DNA of 64,000 nucleotides from an uncultured Bacteroidaceae bacterium (GCA_944320955.1 CALUJL010000006.1:28279-92278), one strand, 5' to 3'; counted from the first letter of the stretch, positions 9,042 to 17,445 are shown. Notes: generated from the sequence alone by a model not told the origin. Numbers and translations are program-made.

Positions 9042-10244
9042 CTATTTCCGACCAGCACTAAATACCCGAAAGACATTCCTCTTTCTTTCAGTATAATCAT
9101 CTTTACTGGTCACCAATATATTAGAATATTTCATCGCCAAATTACTTCCATTGATACCAACCTTTATCATAAATAGCATTAGCAATGCCATAAAGAATAG
9201 CCGCTTTTTTTCTATCAACAACAAGAAGTTAGGCAATAAGAACCAATATGAAAAAGCAAACAGATAGGTAATTCTTTTTGCTATCTCACTCGAGATAGGA
9301 GAAAGCAGATGTAACGAAACATACAAGAATAGGAATGAATTGTAAAAGATTCGATTGCTTGTACGCTGCCGGATTAGATTTTGATATCCGAATGTAAAGA
9401 GCATAAAAAAGAGTAGACGCTCAAAATAACCTATAGTAAATCCATATTCGCCGCCATAAGTTTTACTCGACTGCCATAATTCCGCCTTGTCAGATATCTT
9501 ATCAGTTCCCAATATTCCATCCACAAAAAGGGTCAAACTCTGCAACTGAGAAGAAAGAGACACGCTTAAGAAGAAAACAACATTCGAAAAAACAAAAAGA
9601 GCCCAAACCCACTTCTTGGGGATTTCCCTATGCAATACAAAATACAATGGCAAATAAACTATAGACGAGGTATGAAATGTGCAGCCTAATATATTTAACC
9701 CCAAATAGGGTAACAAAGAACGCCTTTCCAGATATGGCAAAGAAAGCAAAAAGAGCATCATTGCCTTTGAATTACGATATAAATTGATTTCTATACCTAA
9801 CCCCCAATACCCAAGAAAAGCGATAAAAGTAAATATTGTAGAAATACTATACCGTCGAGAAAGATAATATACTACAAGCAAATCCAATAAGGTATTTATA
9901 AAGACCCACGCAAAATAATCAGGAAAAATCGTTTTTATTATAGCACTATAAATAACAAAACCTAGCTCAAATATTGTCGAATCCAAATCGGCTAAAGATA
10001 ACTCCGTTATAATCGGCAAACGATTGTAAAATGGATAATAACCAATAAAATCCGATCCTAAATGCCCCCTAAGACCGATAAACACAAGCATGACAAGAAA
10101 AGCTATCTTACGGCTATCAGCCTTGCGGAGCATGTGCAACTTCCCCACCTCATTCAAAGCCAAAAACAGCAAAATGAAGAAAACAGCGATATAGGGAATC
10201 GAATAGATATAACTAATTACAGGCATTGAACTCTTAAATATCAA
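9042..10244 (-). CDS. wzy: EpsG/Wzy-like capsule polymerase
   Basis: Very hydrophobic 400-residue protein with about ten predicted membrane segments, no enzymatic nucleotide-binding motif, and the FIGLRGHLGSDFIGYYPFYN signature near residue 57 that marks EpsG-type polymerases. Expected role: joining flipped repeat units on the periplasmic side in a Wzx/Wzy-dependent pathway. It is the only candidate polymerase in the locus, which has one flippase. It is also the most AT-rich gene of the window, as polymerase genes of exchangeable capsule loci often are. Assigned by topology, motif and context rather than by close similarity. Confidence 0.78.
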   Translation of the reverse strand: MIFKSSMPVISYIYSIPYIAVFFILLFLALNEVGKLHMLRKADSRKIAFLVMLVFIGLRGHLGSDFIGYYPFYNRLPIITELSLADLDSTIFELGFVIYSAIIKTIFPDYFAWVFINTLLDLLVVYYLSRRYSISTIFTFIAFLGYWGLGIEINLYRNSKAMMLFLLSLPYLERRSLLPYLGLNILGCTFHTSSIVYLPLYFVLHREIPKKWVWALFVFSNVVFFLSVSLSSQLQSLTLFVDGILGTDKISDKAELWQSSKTYGGEYGFTIGYFERLLFFMLFTFGYQNLIRQRTSNRIFYNSFLFLYVSLHLLSPISSEIAKRITYLFAFSYWFLLPNFLLLIEKKRLFFMALLMLFMIKVGINGSNLAMKYSNILVTSKDDYTERKRNVFRVFSAGRK

Positions 10245-10281
10245 ACTTCAACGGCTAACTACCTCGTTTCGCTCTACCCAA

Positions 10282-11307
10282 CTATTTCTCTCCCAAACAC
10301 CATGCTGGGATATGCCTGCGCAACAAAACACAGATCAGCAAAACGATGAAAACAAATACTAAGCTGTATGCAAACAACAACCATGCGTTTAATGCTGGAA
10401 ACAACTGAGTGAGCAATTTGTTAGCCACTAAGAGAGGAATCCAATGCGCTACATAAAACAGCATGGAATCCTTTCCCAAATATTCCAAGAACGATACCCG
10501 GAAAGGCAACAACCTAATAACAAAAGAAAGAGACAAACATCCTATCCATGATAGCGATACAACCACAGGATAAGAGACTCCTTCAGACAAATTCCCAATT
10601 GCAAACTGATTCGAACGCATTCCGGCACAAGGCAAAAAGAAATAAACACTAACCATATACACAGCAAGAAGCAAGCAAATACCCCCCCCCGTTATCTTTT
10701 TATCACCCGTAATATAATTTCTGCTCCACCTGCCTAACAGTAGAAATGCCAAACCCGGGAAAGCCGTGGACAAGGACAGCGGCAACTGCACGCTATACTC
10801 TGACAACACAGCACCTATCACAACGGCTATAACAAAAGCACAGACTTCCCCACGTTCCGGCAACAAACGAAAAAACAAGCGCGACCAAAACAAGGAAAGC
10901 AAAAACCAAAGAGGCAAATTCCCATCCGGGGCACCGTTCTTCACGATTCCCCAAGCCGGTAACAATAAGGTCTTCCACACAGGATGTCCCCCCTCCCACA
11001 AATCGAACCCCATCCATACCACAGAACCTATTACAGAGAACACGACATACGGGAGTAACAACCGAAAAGCATCCTTCCGTATCCAATCGTTCAAAGCTCT
11101 TTTTCTATTAAGGAATAAGCCGGCCTTGAAATAAAACCAAGGCATAAAGAAAAAGAAAGCCTTGTCCCAATAGTCAAAGAATGTCCCCGTACCCCACAAT
11201 CCACTCCACTGCAAGATGTGCATTACTACTATTTGCAGGATAAACAAGCCGCTTATCAAATCCAAATATGAAACTCTACGTGTTCCATTCCCAAAACCGA
11301 CATTCAT
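10282..11307 (-). CDS. Acyltransferase-3 family membrane protein with an in-frame G9 tract (probable phase-ON)
   Basis: Integral membrane acyltransferase of 341 residues, expected to add acetyl or another acyl group to capsule sugars. It opens with SYLDLISGLFILQIVVMHI, the family's first membrane segment with its conserved His, followed by FFFFMPWFYFKAGLFLNRK. About ten hydrophobic segments are visible. A run of nine G on the sense strand (10682-10690) encodes three glycines in a membrane-facing region about two thirds along. Loss or gain of one G would truncate the protein. The sister gene at 4153-5129 carries the same kind of tract with eight G and is out of frame. Confidence 0.83.
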   Translation of the reverse strand: MNVGFGNGTRRVSYLDLISGLFILQIVVMHILQWSGLWGTGTFFDYWDKAFFFFMPWFYFKAGLFLNRKRALNDWIRKDAFRLLLPYVVFSVIGSVVWMGFDLWEGGHPVWKTLLLPAWGIVKNGAPDGNLPLWFLLSLFWSRLFFRLLPERGEVCAFVIAVVIGAVLSEYSVQLPLSLSTAFPGLAFLLLGRWSRNYITGDKKITGGGICLLLAVYMVSVYFFLPCAGMRSNQFAIGNLSEGVSYPVVVSLSWIGCLSLSFVIRLLPFRVSFLEYLGKDSMLFYVAHWIPLLVANKLLTQLFPALNAWLLFAYSLVFVFIVLLICVLLRRHIPAWCLGEK

Positions 11308-11312
11308 ACTTT

Positions 11313-12464
11313 CTAACGAAAAGACTTTACCAATCGTGACTTTTTCAAAAGCCTACACATCATATCATGTAGCCTTATCTGCCCATGACAAAGAAGAAAA
11401 TAAGACAACCAAAGTTTTTTTGACATATTTCCAAATCCTACAATCCTCATTTGTCCACCATACAAGGACAATAATTTTTCGCTCCACTTCCTTCCATCTT
11501 CGAACATGCCTAATTTGTAGAATGTAACGATCAGACGAATAAAACGAATTATTGGACTGCAAACAGGATGCTTATAAAATGACTCTTTACCTGCTAAACT
11601 ATTATATTGCTTAAAAAGAGCATAATAGGAAGCATCTGAGGATGTCTTATAAATCACTTTCAAAGGGAAAAGGAGAATATAATAGTTAATCATACGCTTT
11701 CCCCAACTTTCTCCACAAAACTTTTCTACAGTTTGGATTCTTTCATAAATTAAACCACAAAGTTCCTGGACCTCTTCTACGGAATAATTGCATCTGATAT
11801 CACGAGGAAACCTTGTTGGATTATAATAAAAGTAATCCACACTACTGATAGCATGTATTGAGTTACAATATTTGATGTAATCCAAATTAAACAATAAATC
11901 TTCACCATCTCTTGCTTTTAAATTAAAAGCAAGAGAATTTCCTACAATTATATCACGCTTATATAATTTTCCCCAAACTACTGAAAGGGCACTTTGTCTT
12001 TGTTCAAGAAGAAATTTAATTTCATCTTTCTTATATATCTGATCTTTAGATCTATTTATACAGAGAGAAGGTATGGTTTGACTTCCTGATATAATTAAAT
12101 CTTCCGAGAATTGCAACAAATGCATTAAGTAATCCCTTTCCACATAATCATCAGCATCAACAAATGCGATACATTCCCCCCGAACTTGCTCTAAACCTTT
12201 ATTACGGGCAACGCTAACACCTTGGTTCTTTTCATGGAAGACCCGCACACGGCTATCTTTCTTCGCATATTCATCGCAGATCTCTCCGCTCCGGTCAGGA
12301 CTTCCGTCATCGATCAACAACACCTCAAAGTTTCTAAATGTCTGGGTTAGCAGGCTATCCATACAACGATTCAGGTACGCTTCGGCCTTATAGACGGGAA
12401 CGATCACACTCACTTTCGGGGCTTGAATTGTAACCCCAAGTCCTTGTTCCTGCTGTAAATTCAT
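11313..12464 (-). CDS. Family 2 glycosyltransferase
   Basis: GT-A glycosyltransferase, 383 residues. The catalytic domain begins at about residue 17 (KVSVIVPVYKAEAYLNRCMD), has IDDGSPDRS at 51-59 and the metal-binding DADD at 103-106 in FVDADDYVERD. The region after about residue 230 is a helical extension with no motif I recognise. The first 16 residues precede the conserved domain; an internal start is possible but no better one is obvious. It begins 4 bases after the flippase stop, so translation is probably coupled. The 3' two thirds are strongly AT-rich. Confidence 0.85.
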   Translation of the reverse strand: MNLQQEQGLGVTIQAPKVSVIVPVYKAEAYLNRCMDSLLTQTFRNFEVLLIDDGSPDRSGEICDEYAKKDSRVRVFHEKNQGVSVARNKGLEQVRGECIAFVDADDYVERDYLMHLLQFSEDLIISGSQTIPSLCINRSKDQIYKKDEIKFLLEQRQSALSVVWGKLYKRDIIVGNSLAFNLKARDGEDLLFNLDYIKYCNSIHAISSVDYFYYNPTRFPRDIRCNYSVEEVQELCGLIYERIQTVEKFCGESWGKRMINYYILLFPLKVIYKTSSDASYYALFKQYNSLAGKESFYKHPVCSPIIRFIRLIVTFYKLGMFEDGRKWSEKLLSLYGGQMRIVGFGNMSKKLWLSYFLLCHGQIRLHDMMCRLLKKSRLVKSFR

Positions 12465-12468
12465 AGCT

Positions 12469-14040
12469 TTATTTCCTCCTTATCTTTCGCGAAAAATATA
12501 ACACTACTTTTTGACTAATAAAATTCCTCTCCCCTTTTGTCAGACCCAACAAGAGAATCATAGCGACCGTAAGTAAAAGACAGATACTACTAGAACCTAC
12601 CAATTTGGAAAAGCTTTCAACCTTCAAACATTCTCTTAAACACCACACCAATAGAGCCAAAGGGATAACTACCCGTAAAAGCGGATAGAGTATTTCAGTA
12701 AGGTATCTCCGCCTCGCCAATCTTATCGCTGGGTAGACTATCCAGACGCGGACAAACTGGGTTATCACTTCTACAATCCAATAGATGACAAACACACCTT
12801 CCGGTAGGATATGCACGAACTTCAAAAACACATATGCCATCGGGACGATCGTCAAAAGCAACGTGCCTTCTACAAGCTGGAATTTCTTCAACTGTCCCGT
12901 AGCATGGATGCCAATAATCGTAGGCTGGCTCAGTGTGTAATTCATGCAAATCAGCAGCATCAGGCGGGTAAACGCCACGGAATGTTCCGGAACCTGCCCC
13001 AACCACAGATGCAATACATATTCCGTATTGACCATCAAGGGTACAACGAGTAACAGCACCAAAAAGAAAGCATATTTCGAGCTTCCGATTATCAGCTTGT
13101 GCATATACTCCAAATCACCTTGGGCATACGACTTGACTATTTGGGGGCGGACGGCCATCAGGAAATTATTGAAGAACTGAGAGACGGCACTTTGTACCTG
13201 TACCGCAATGCCCCGGGCGGCATTTACCGAAGGACCGAAAAACAAGTTCAACAGAATATTTAATCCCTGGGTATAGCCCATCACAGCCAGATTGCCGTTC
13301 ATCGTCCATCCGGCAAAGGAGAAAATCTTGCCCGACAGCTCCTTGTCCCACAACAGACGCGACCGGATGCCCGGGAAATGGCGGGAACAATAAACAGTAT
13401 AGAGCAGACGGACCAGAAATTGGATAAAAGCCAACAGCAAGGCATACACGATCAGTTTGTCCCCCATAGGTTGTATAATGGCAAATGCCACCCCCAACTT
13501 GAGTAAAACCTCCGCCACCGAAATATAAGCAAAGGCTTCCATCCGTTCATGGGCGACAATCAAGGCATTGTAAGGAGTACTCACGATGGAAACAAGGATT
13601 GTAAACACGGAGCACTGGTAAGCCCATAAGGCGGCATTCAGCCGTTCTGCCGGAATCACTAACTTCTCAAGCACAAACCAAAGCCCGGCTGTCTCGGCAA
13701 AAAGCAGGATGAGGACAGCCAACAGGTAATGGACGGTCACCGAACAGCGGAACACCCGGTTCAGGTCGCCATCATCGCCTTTTCCCAATTCAAAGGTCAA
13801 GAAACGGGACGTGGCCGCAGTCAGCGAACCATTGAGGAAGCCCAGCATGGCCACTACCCCGCCCACCACATTGTAGATGCCATAATCCTCTACGCCCAAC
13901 GCCCGAAGGACAACGCGGGAAGTGTAGAGGGTCACTGCCATTACCAACAGCATCCGGGCGTAAAGCAACAGGGAATTCTTGGCGATGCGCTTGTTGTTCT
14001 GGTTTATGGTTGCAGTCACGAAGTATTCGTTTCCTATCAA
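12469..14040 (-). CDS. wzx: Wzx-type polysaccharide flippase
   Basis: Moves lipid-linked repeat units across the inner membrane. Product of up to 523 residues with about 12-14 hydrophobic segments and the Bacteroidetes Wzx opening NKRIAKNSLLLYARMLLVMA, TLYTSRVVLRALGVEDYG and NVVGGVVAMLGFLNGSL. The frame starts with a TTG overlapping the TGA of the acetyltransferase upstream. A GTG at 14019, seven codons in, gives a 516-residue protein starting nearer the conserved NQNNKRIAKN and is an equally good start. No ABC exporter genes occur here, so the locus is of the Wzx/Wzy type. Confidence 0.9.
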   Translation of the reverse strand: MIGNEYFVTATINQNNKRIAKNSLLLYARMLLVMAVTLYTSRVVLRALGVEDYGIYNVVGGVVAMLGFLNGSLTAATSRFLTFELGKGDDGDLNRVFRCSVTVHYLLAVLILLFAETAGLWFVLEKLVIPAERLNAALWAYQCSVFTILVSIVSTPYNALIVAHERMEAFAYISVAEVLLKLGVAFAIIQPMGDKLIVYALLLAFIQFLVRLLYTVYCSRHFPGIRSRLLWDKELSGKIFSFAGWTMNGNLAVMGYTQGLNILLNLFFGPSVNAARGIAVQVQSAVSQFFNNFLMAVRPQIVKSYAQGDLEYMHKLIIGSSKYAFFLVLLLVVPLMVNTEYVLHLWLGQVPEHSVAFTRLMLLICMNYTLSQPTIIGIHATGQLKKFQLVEGTLLLTIVPMAYVFLKFVHILPEGVFVIYWIVEVITQFVRVWIVYPAIRLARRRYLTEILYPLLRVVIPLALLVWCLRECLKVESFSKLVGSSSICLLLTVAMILLLGLTKGERNFISQKVVLYFSRKIRRK

Positions 14041-14804
14041 TAAAACGGCACCGGCTCGCCGGGGAACTCGTAACGCAAGTCCCTTGTCCGGTCACCAATC
14101 TTTTTAGCCGGAATTCCGGCCACTAAAGTATAGGGAGCCACATCCTTTGTTACGACGGCGCCAGCCGCGACCACGGCTCCCTCGCCGATTGTCACACTAT
14201 GCAGGATTGTGACATTTGGGCCTATCCAAGCGCGGTCTCCAATCCGTACCCGGAAACTTTTGTCCGAATTGCAACGGAAGTCCGGATCACGGTGGTCATG
14301 CTGTTCCGTATAGATATGGACATTCGATGAGAAGTTTACATTCTTCCCAATTTCGATTCCGTTACGGGCATCCAACAAGGCCTTATCGCCAATAATGGTA
14401 CCCTCACCGATATGCAATTTCTCGGAAGCACGGATTTCCGCACCCCAGTAGATGATGCTCTTCGGGGCCATGTCCACCAGCCACACATGGCGGTACAGGA
14501 AATCACGCACATGGTGGGAGGGAATCAGCCCGGTCTGGAAATCGGCATAGCGGATATAACCGCCCACGTACCGCTTGAGCTGGCCCAAAAGGCCTCGTTT
14601 CTTCTTTGCATTCGTTAGGGGGGGGGGAATACTATTTAACTCGTTTCCCGACTCCGGATAAACGGTTGTATGCTGGCGGTTCCGGGCGCGGACCAGACGG
14701 ATTACGGGGAGCATCAAAACAAACACAATCCATTTCAGATACAACAAAAGGAGTAGGATTAAAAGCGATATAATCAAACCATTAGACAGCATCATGACTT
14801 CCAT
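14037..14804 (-). CDS. Hexapeptide-repeat acetyltransferase with a membrane anchor and a C10 tract
   Basis: Left-handed beta-helix acetyltransferase, 255 residues, probably O-acetylating a capsule sugar or precursor. Residues 8-35 form one membrane segment; the hexapeptide repeats run from about residue 120 to 235 (IGEGTIIGD, IGPNVTILHSVTIGEGAV, AAGAVVTKDV) and end in AGIPAKKIG, as in WcaF-like enzymes. Between anchor and enzyme domain, codons for SIPPPL (58-63) contain ten consecutive C on the sense strand (14618-14627). The frame is intact now, but a one-base slip would remove the whole catalytic part. It overlaps the flippase start. An internal start after the tract could produce a soluble form. 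Confidence 0.85.
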   Translation of the reverse strand: MEVMMLSNGLIISLLILLLLLYLKWIVFVLMLPVIRLVRARNRQHTTVYPESGNELNSIPPPLTNAKKKRGLLGQLKRYVGGYIRYADFQTGLIPSHHVRDFLYRHVWLVDMAPKSIIYWGAEIRASEKLHIGEGTIIGDKALLDARNGIEIGKNVNFSSNVHIYTEQHDHRDPDFRCNSDKSFRVRIGDRAWIGPNVTILHSVTIGEGAVVAAGAVVTKDVAPYTLVAGIPAKKIGDRTRDLRYEFPGEPVPFY

Positions 14805-14813
14805 TTTTATGAT

Positions 14814-15512
14814 TCATTCAATACAATACTCTATCTTGTCATCTTCCAAGTTCCGCCAGTAGCCTGTCTTTTTCAGCACGGCAGGGCTGCCGCCGAGGAT
14901 GGAATACGAAGGGACATCGTATTTGCCCGAAAGGAGGGAACGGGCCCCCACCGTGGTGTAATCAGGCAATAGCGTGCCTTTCAATATCAAAGTGCCCATG
15001 CCGATCCATGTATCGGAACCGATGGAGACAGGGGCATAACCTTTCGAACACCCCCCTCCGTTTACTTTTGTTAACTTATGAAAGTCTGTATCGACAACTG
15101 TGCAATCCCAACCGAAACGTACCCGCGACGCAAATTTCATTCCACAATATGACGCCAGTTTCAAGGCCGTAGCTTGGAAATAGTTGCCGAATTCGACTTT
15201 CGATTTTGCTCCGATGGAGATATGCGAAGCATTGCCGATCCCTGCACACCCTTTAAAGACTATTTCTCCACCGTGGTTTTCGAGCATGATTCCCGTGTTG
15301 GGACATAAGGAAACGGTGGGGAAACCCAATTTTATCATCCCGGTACGGATATTGTCGCTCTCAATCCGGACCGTGCCTTTCAATTCCAGAAAACGGGGTT
15401 TGTAGAGCAGGATCGGGAGTTTCACGGCTTGCCGCAGGGGCAGGTAGTGGAAATTGAAGTACACGCTTGCGGACAGGCTGCGGAGCAGGCGGAAAAGGGT
15501 GGATACGCGCAT
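14814..15512 (-). CDS. Hexapeptide-repeat acyltransferase
   Basis: Second left-handed beta-helix acyltransferase of the locus, 232 residues. Repeats are visible from about residue 85 (CAGIGNASHISIGAKSKVEFG) and again at IGSDTWIGMGTLILKGT, with the typical closing GGSPAVLKKTGYW. The first 80 residues lack repeats and may bind the acceptor. Likely role: acetylation of a capsule residue or sugar-nucleotide. It is the first biosynthetic gene after the UpxZ-position protein, and its stop is 9 bases before the next acetyltransferase, so the two are probably co-expressed. A six-C run at 15051-15056 is too short to count as a switch. Confidence 0.82.
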   Translation of the reverse strand: MRVSTLFRLLRSLSASVYFNFHYLPLRQAVKLPILLYKPRFLELKGTVRIESDNIRTGMIKLGFPTVSLCPNTGIMLENHGGEIVFKGCAGIGNASHISIGAKSKVEFGNYFQATALKLASYCGMKFASRVRFGWDCTVVDTDFHKLTKVNGGGCSKGYAPVSIGSDTWIGMGTLILKGTLLPDYTTVGARSLLSGKYDVPSYSILGGSPAVLKKTGYWRNLEDDKIEYCIE

Positions 15513-15614
15513 GATTCTAATCGTTCAAAGCAAAGGTCGAGGGAATGCCCGGCCCGCTATTTCGTGGCTGGTGGCAACCCGGGAAAAGAATGTTCTTCGT
15601 TGTAAGCAAAATGG

Positions 15615-15703
15615 ATACGTGGGGAAACTAATTTTCTCCCGTGTATATGTTTCCGTCCACACGGGAGGAAATTTTTGTACGCACGTGGGGAAATTTTTGT
15701 AGG
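15615..15703. repeat. Cluster of short CACGTGGGGAAA repeats between the capsule genes and the UpxZ-position gene
   Basis: Two near-identical copies in direct orientation share GGAAATTTTTGTA (about 15665-15679 and 15689-15701, roughly 22 bases apart), each preceded by a CACG box. A third, partly inverted copy occurs at 15615-15646. They sit in the 217-base gap between the first acetyltransferase and the UpxZ-position gene. Role unknown; possible protein- or integrase-binding sites. Confidence 0.55.
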
Positions 15704-15729
15704 TTCTTCGTTAGAGTTGTTGTCCGGCC

Positions 15730-16155
15730 TCAGGCGGCGGGGAGGTGGAGGGCAAGGGCCGCCTCCAGGCGGTGGCGGAGGGCGTCGCTTGCGGCGGGGA
15801 GCCGGGACAGGAGGGCTTGGGCCTGCTCTATCAACCCCAGCAGGCGGCGGCGAAGGGCCGGGGTGCTGAAGGGGAGCCCGGCATGGGCTTCCAACTCCAG
15901 GAGGCACAGTTCGGCTTCAGTCGCCAAGGGGAAAGGATTCTTTCCTTGGGCATCGTTTTCCGCAGGGGTATGCTCCTTTTTGCTTGCTGGAGGAAAGGGG
16001 GCATGCCCGGATTGCAGGGATTCCCGATCTGTCTGCAAGGATTCCAGCAGGTGGAAGAGGCGTTCTTGGGCTTCCAAGGGGTCGGGGCAAGTGTCCGAAT
16101 GCAGGAGTTCGAGCTGGTTCTTCAGCTCGGAGATATAAGAAGTTATGGGCATCAT
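15730..16155 (-). CDS. Small helical protein in the UpxZ position
   Basis: A 141-residue, mostly alpha-helical protein starting MMPITSYISELKNQLELLHSD and ending in leucine/alanine-rich helices (LLGLIEQAQALLSRLPAASD). In Bacteroides capsule loci the second gene after upxY encodes UpxZ, which inhibits UpxY proteins of other loci so that one capsule is made at a time. This gene has the right place, strand and approximate size, but I cannot confirm similarity to UpxZ by eye. The frame is open 35 codons further upstream, but that part is read from an intergenic repeat, so I use the ATG at 16155. GC content matches the chromosome, unlike the capsule core. No signal peptide. Confidence 0.5.
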   Translation of the reverse strand: MMPITSYISELKNQLELLHSDTCPDPLEAQERLFHLLESLQTDRESLQSGHAPFPPASKKEHTPAENDAQGKNPFPLATEAELCLLELEAHAGLPFSTPALRRRLLGLIEQAQALLSRLPAASDALRHRLEAALALHLPAA

Positions 16156-16220
16156 TTTGTTTTTGCGCTTGGGAAGCGCGGGAATATGCCTCCGCCGTTG
16201 GGCGGAGGGCTGTGGACTTC

Positions 16221-16320
16221 GTTCATTTTTCTTCGCTGCCCCGAAGAAAAACGAACCCAAAAGAAGGGGGCGCAGAGCGGGAAAAGAACTCGGCCTACGG
16301 CCTCAAACAGCTTTTCCCGA
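16221..16320 (+). repeat. REP-like double-hairpin element, copy A
   Basis: Hairpin one: TTTTTCTTCG (16226-16235) pairs with CGAAGAAAAA (16242-16251). Hairpin two: GGGAAAAG (16279-16286) pairs with CTTTTCCC (16311-16318). The linker CAAAAGAAGGGGGC is shared with copy B on the other strand. Confidence 0.8.
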
Positions 16321-16472
16321 GGCGGGAGACATCGAAAACAGCATCTTCCGAACTTTCAATAAAAGGCTATATTCGATCCCAAAGCCTCAAAACTGCTTCT
16401 CCCGGGGAGAAAGGCCCAAAAAACCGTATCTACAAATCACCAGGATATTAAGATAATCTTGTTCACAAGGCA

Positions 16473-16513
16473 GGGAAAAGAATCCGGCCTATGGCTTCTG
16501 ACTACTTTTCCCG
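16473..16513 (+). repeat. REP-like element, half copy C
   Basis: Only the second hairpin is present: GGGAAAAG (16473-16480) and CTTTTCCC (16505-16512), with the loop GGCCTATGGCTTC resembling the GGCCTACGGCCTC of copy A. Confidence 0.65.
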
Positions 16514-16660
16514 GGGCAGGAAACGCTGGCGGAGGGGCTGTTTTTATTGTAGTATCTTCTATCCATTATATAAATGGGGCAGCAAGAAAGCCTGCCGGGC
16601 GTAGTGAATTTGTCTGTAAGCCCTGCCCTTTTCTGCTTAACAAGCGGGGAGGACCGTTTG

Positions 16661-16756
16661 ACTCGGGAAAAGCTCCTCTGAGCGAAGCGAGTTCTTTTCC
16701 CGCTTTGAGCCCCCTTCTTTTGGTGACTTTTCTTCGGGAAGGCGAAGAAAAGTTAC
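16661..16756 (-). repeat. REP-like double-hairpin element, copy B (inverted relative to A)
   Basis: Read on the minus strand it repeats the order of copy A: ACTTTTCTTCG with CGAAGAAAAGT (16753-16726), the CAAAAGAAGGGGGC linker, then GGGAAAAG with CTTTTCCC. Copies A and B therefore form a long imperfect inverted repeat about 340 bases apart. Confidence 0.8.
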
Positions 16757-16848
16757 AAAACGGCCAAGCCCCGCAGGGCGCGGCAGTAAAAATAAGGCGC
16801 AAGGGATTGGCAGCATCTCCGGCTGTGCGGAAAGAGGGGCGAAGGGGA

Positions 16849-17445
16849 CTACTCCCCTTCCGGCAGTTTCTCGCAGTACCACTTGGGGATGTGGACCAAG
16901 ACACCCACGGTGGCGAGGCTCACTACCACGTAGTACCGCCCTTTGTAGCGCGTCAGCTTCCCTTCCAGCCCCGTGAAGGGGCCGCGCACGACCCGCACCC
17001 GGCTGCCCGGGCGGGCATCGGCTTCGTCCGAGCCGATGTAGAGCGTGCCGCTGTAACCCGGGTCGCACACGGCACGGAACTCCGCCATCATCCGTTCGGG
17101 GATCTCCAGCGGCGCGCTGCAGTCGGCTTTCTTCAGCACCGCGAACGGCACGGGGCTGTCCGCCATCAAGGTGCGCAAGCGGCGCGCGGGGAAGGCCTTC
17201 TGCAGGAAAAGCAGGTTGTGGACCGCCGGGACCAAAGCCCGCTTGGGCTTGCCGCCCTCCTTCGTTGGGAGTTCGGCATAGCGCATCGGGATGAAGCACG
17301 CGAGGCCGAGTTCCTTCAGCCACGCCTCCAGCTTCCCTTCCCGGCAGTGGAACGTCCTCAAGGCGTACCACGGGGAGGAGGGTTCCTTCTTATCCTTCTG
17401 CGGGAGGGGCAAGGGGTTGGTGTCTGCGGGGGAAGCGTCGGGCAT
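16849..17445 (-). CDS. upxY: UpxY family transcription antiterminator
   Basis: NusG-like specialised elongation factor that lets RNA polymerase read through the leader of its own capsule operon. The 198-residue product has a NusG N-terminal domain from about residue 25 (WYALRTFHCREGKLEAWLK, CFIPMRYAE, NLLFLQ) and a C-terminal KOW-type domain (GSRVRVVRGPFTGLEGKLTR, residues 147-166). The first 22 residues are a Pro/Lys-rich extension. It is the first gene of the capsule locus, which it should control, and is followed by a small gene in the usual UpxZ place. Upstream DNA contains a possible invertible promoter segment (17592-17825). GC-rich, like the chromosome. Confidence 0.92.
   Translation of the reverse strand: MPDASPADTNPLPLPQKDKKEPSSPWYALRTFHCREGKLEAWLKELGLACFIPMRYAELPTKEGGKPKRALVPAVHNLLFLQKAFPARRLRTLMADSPVPFAVLKKADCSAPLEIPERMMAEFRAVCDPGYSGTLYIGSDEADARPGSRVRVVRGPFTGLEGKLTRYKGRYYVVVSLATVGVLVHIPKWYCEKLPEGE

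Larger units (their letters stand above)
16156..16848. other. Non-coding stretch between upxY and the UpxZ-position gene
   Basis: No convincing gene. It carries three to four copies of a REP-like hairpin element (see the repeat entries at 16221, 16473 and 16661) and AT-rich spacers. Because UpxY acts on the leader of its own operon, part of this DNA is probably transcribed; the hairpins would then be candidate pause or termination points that UpxY must overcome. Confidence 0.6.

Noticed and set aside
15051..15056. C6 run in the acetyltransferase at 14814-15512 as another phase switch
   Set aside because: Runs of six are common and rarely slip; the other switch candidates have 8-10.
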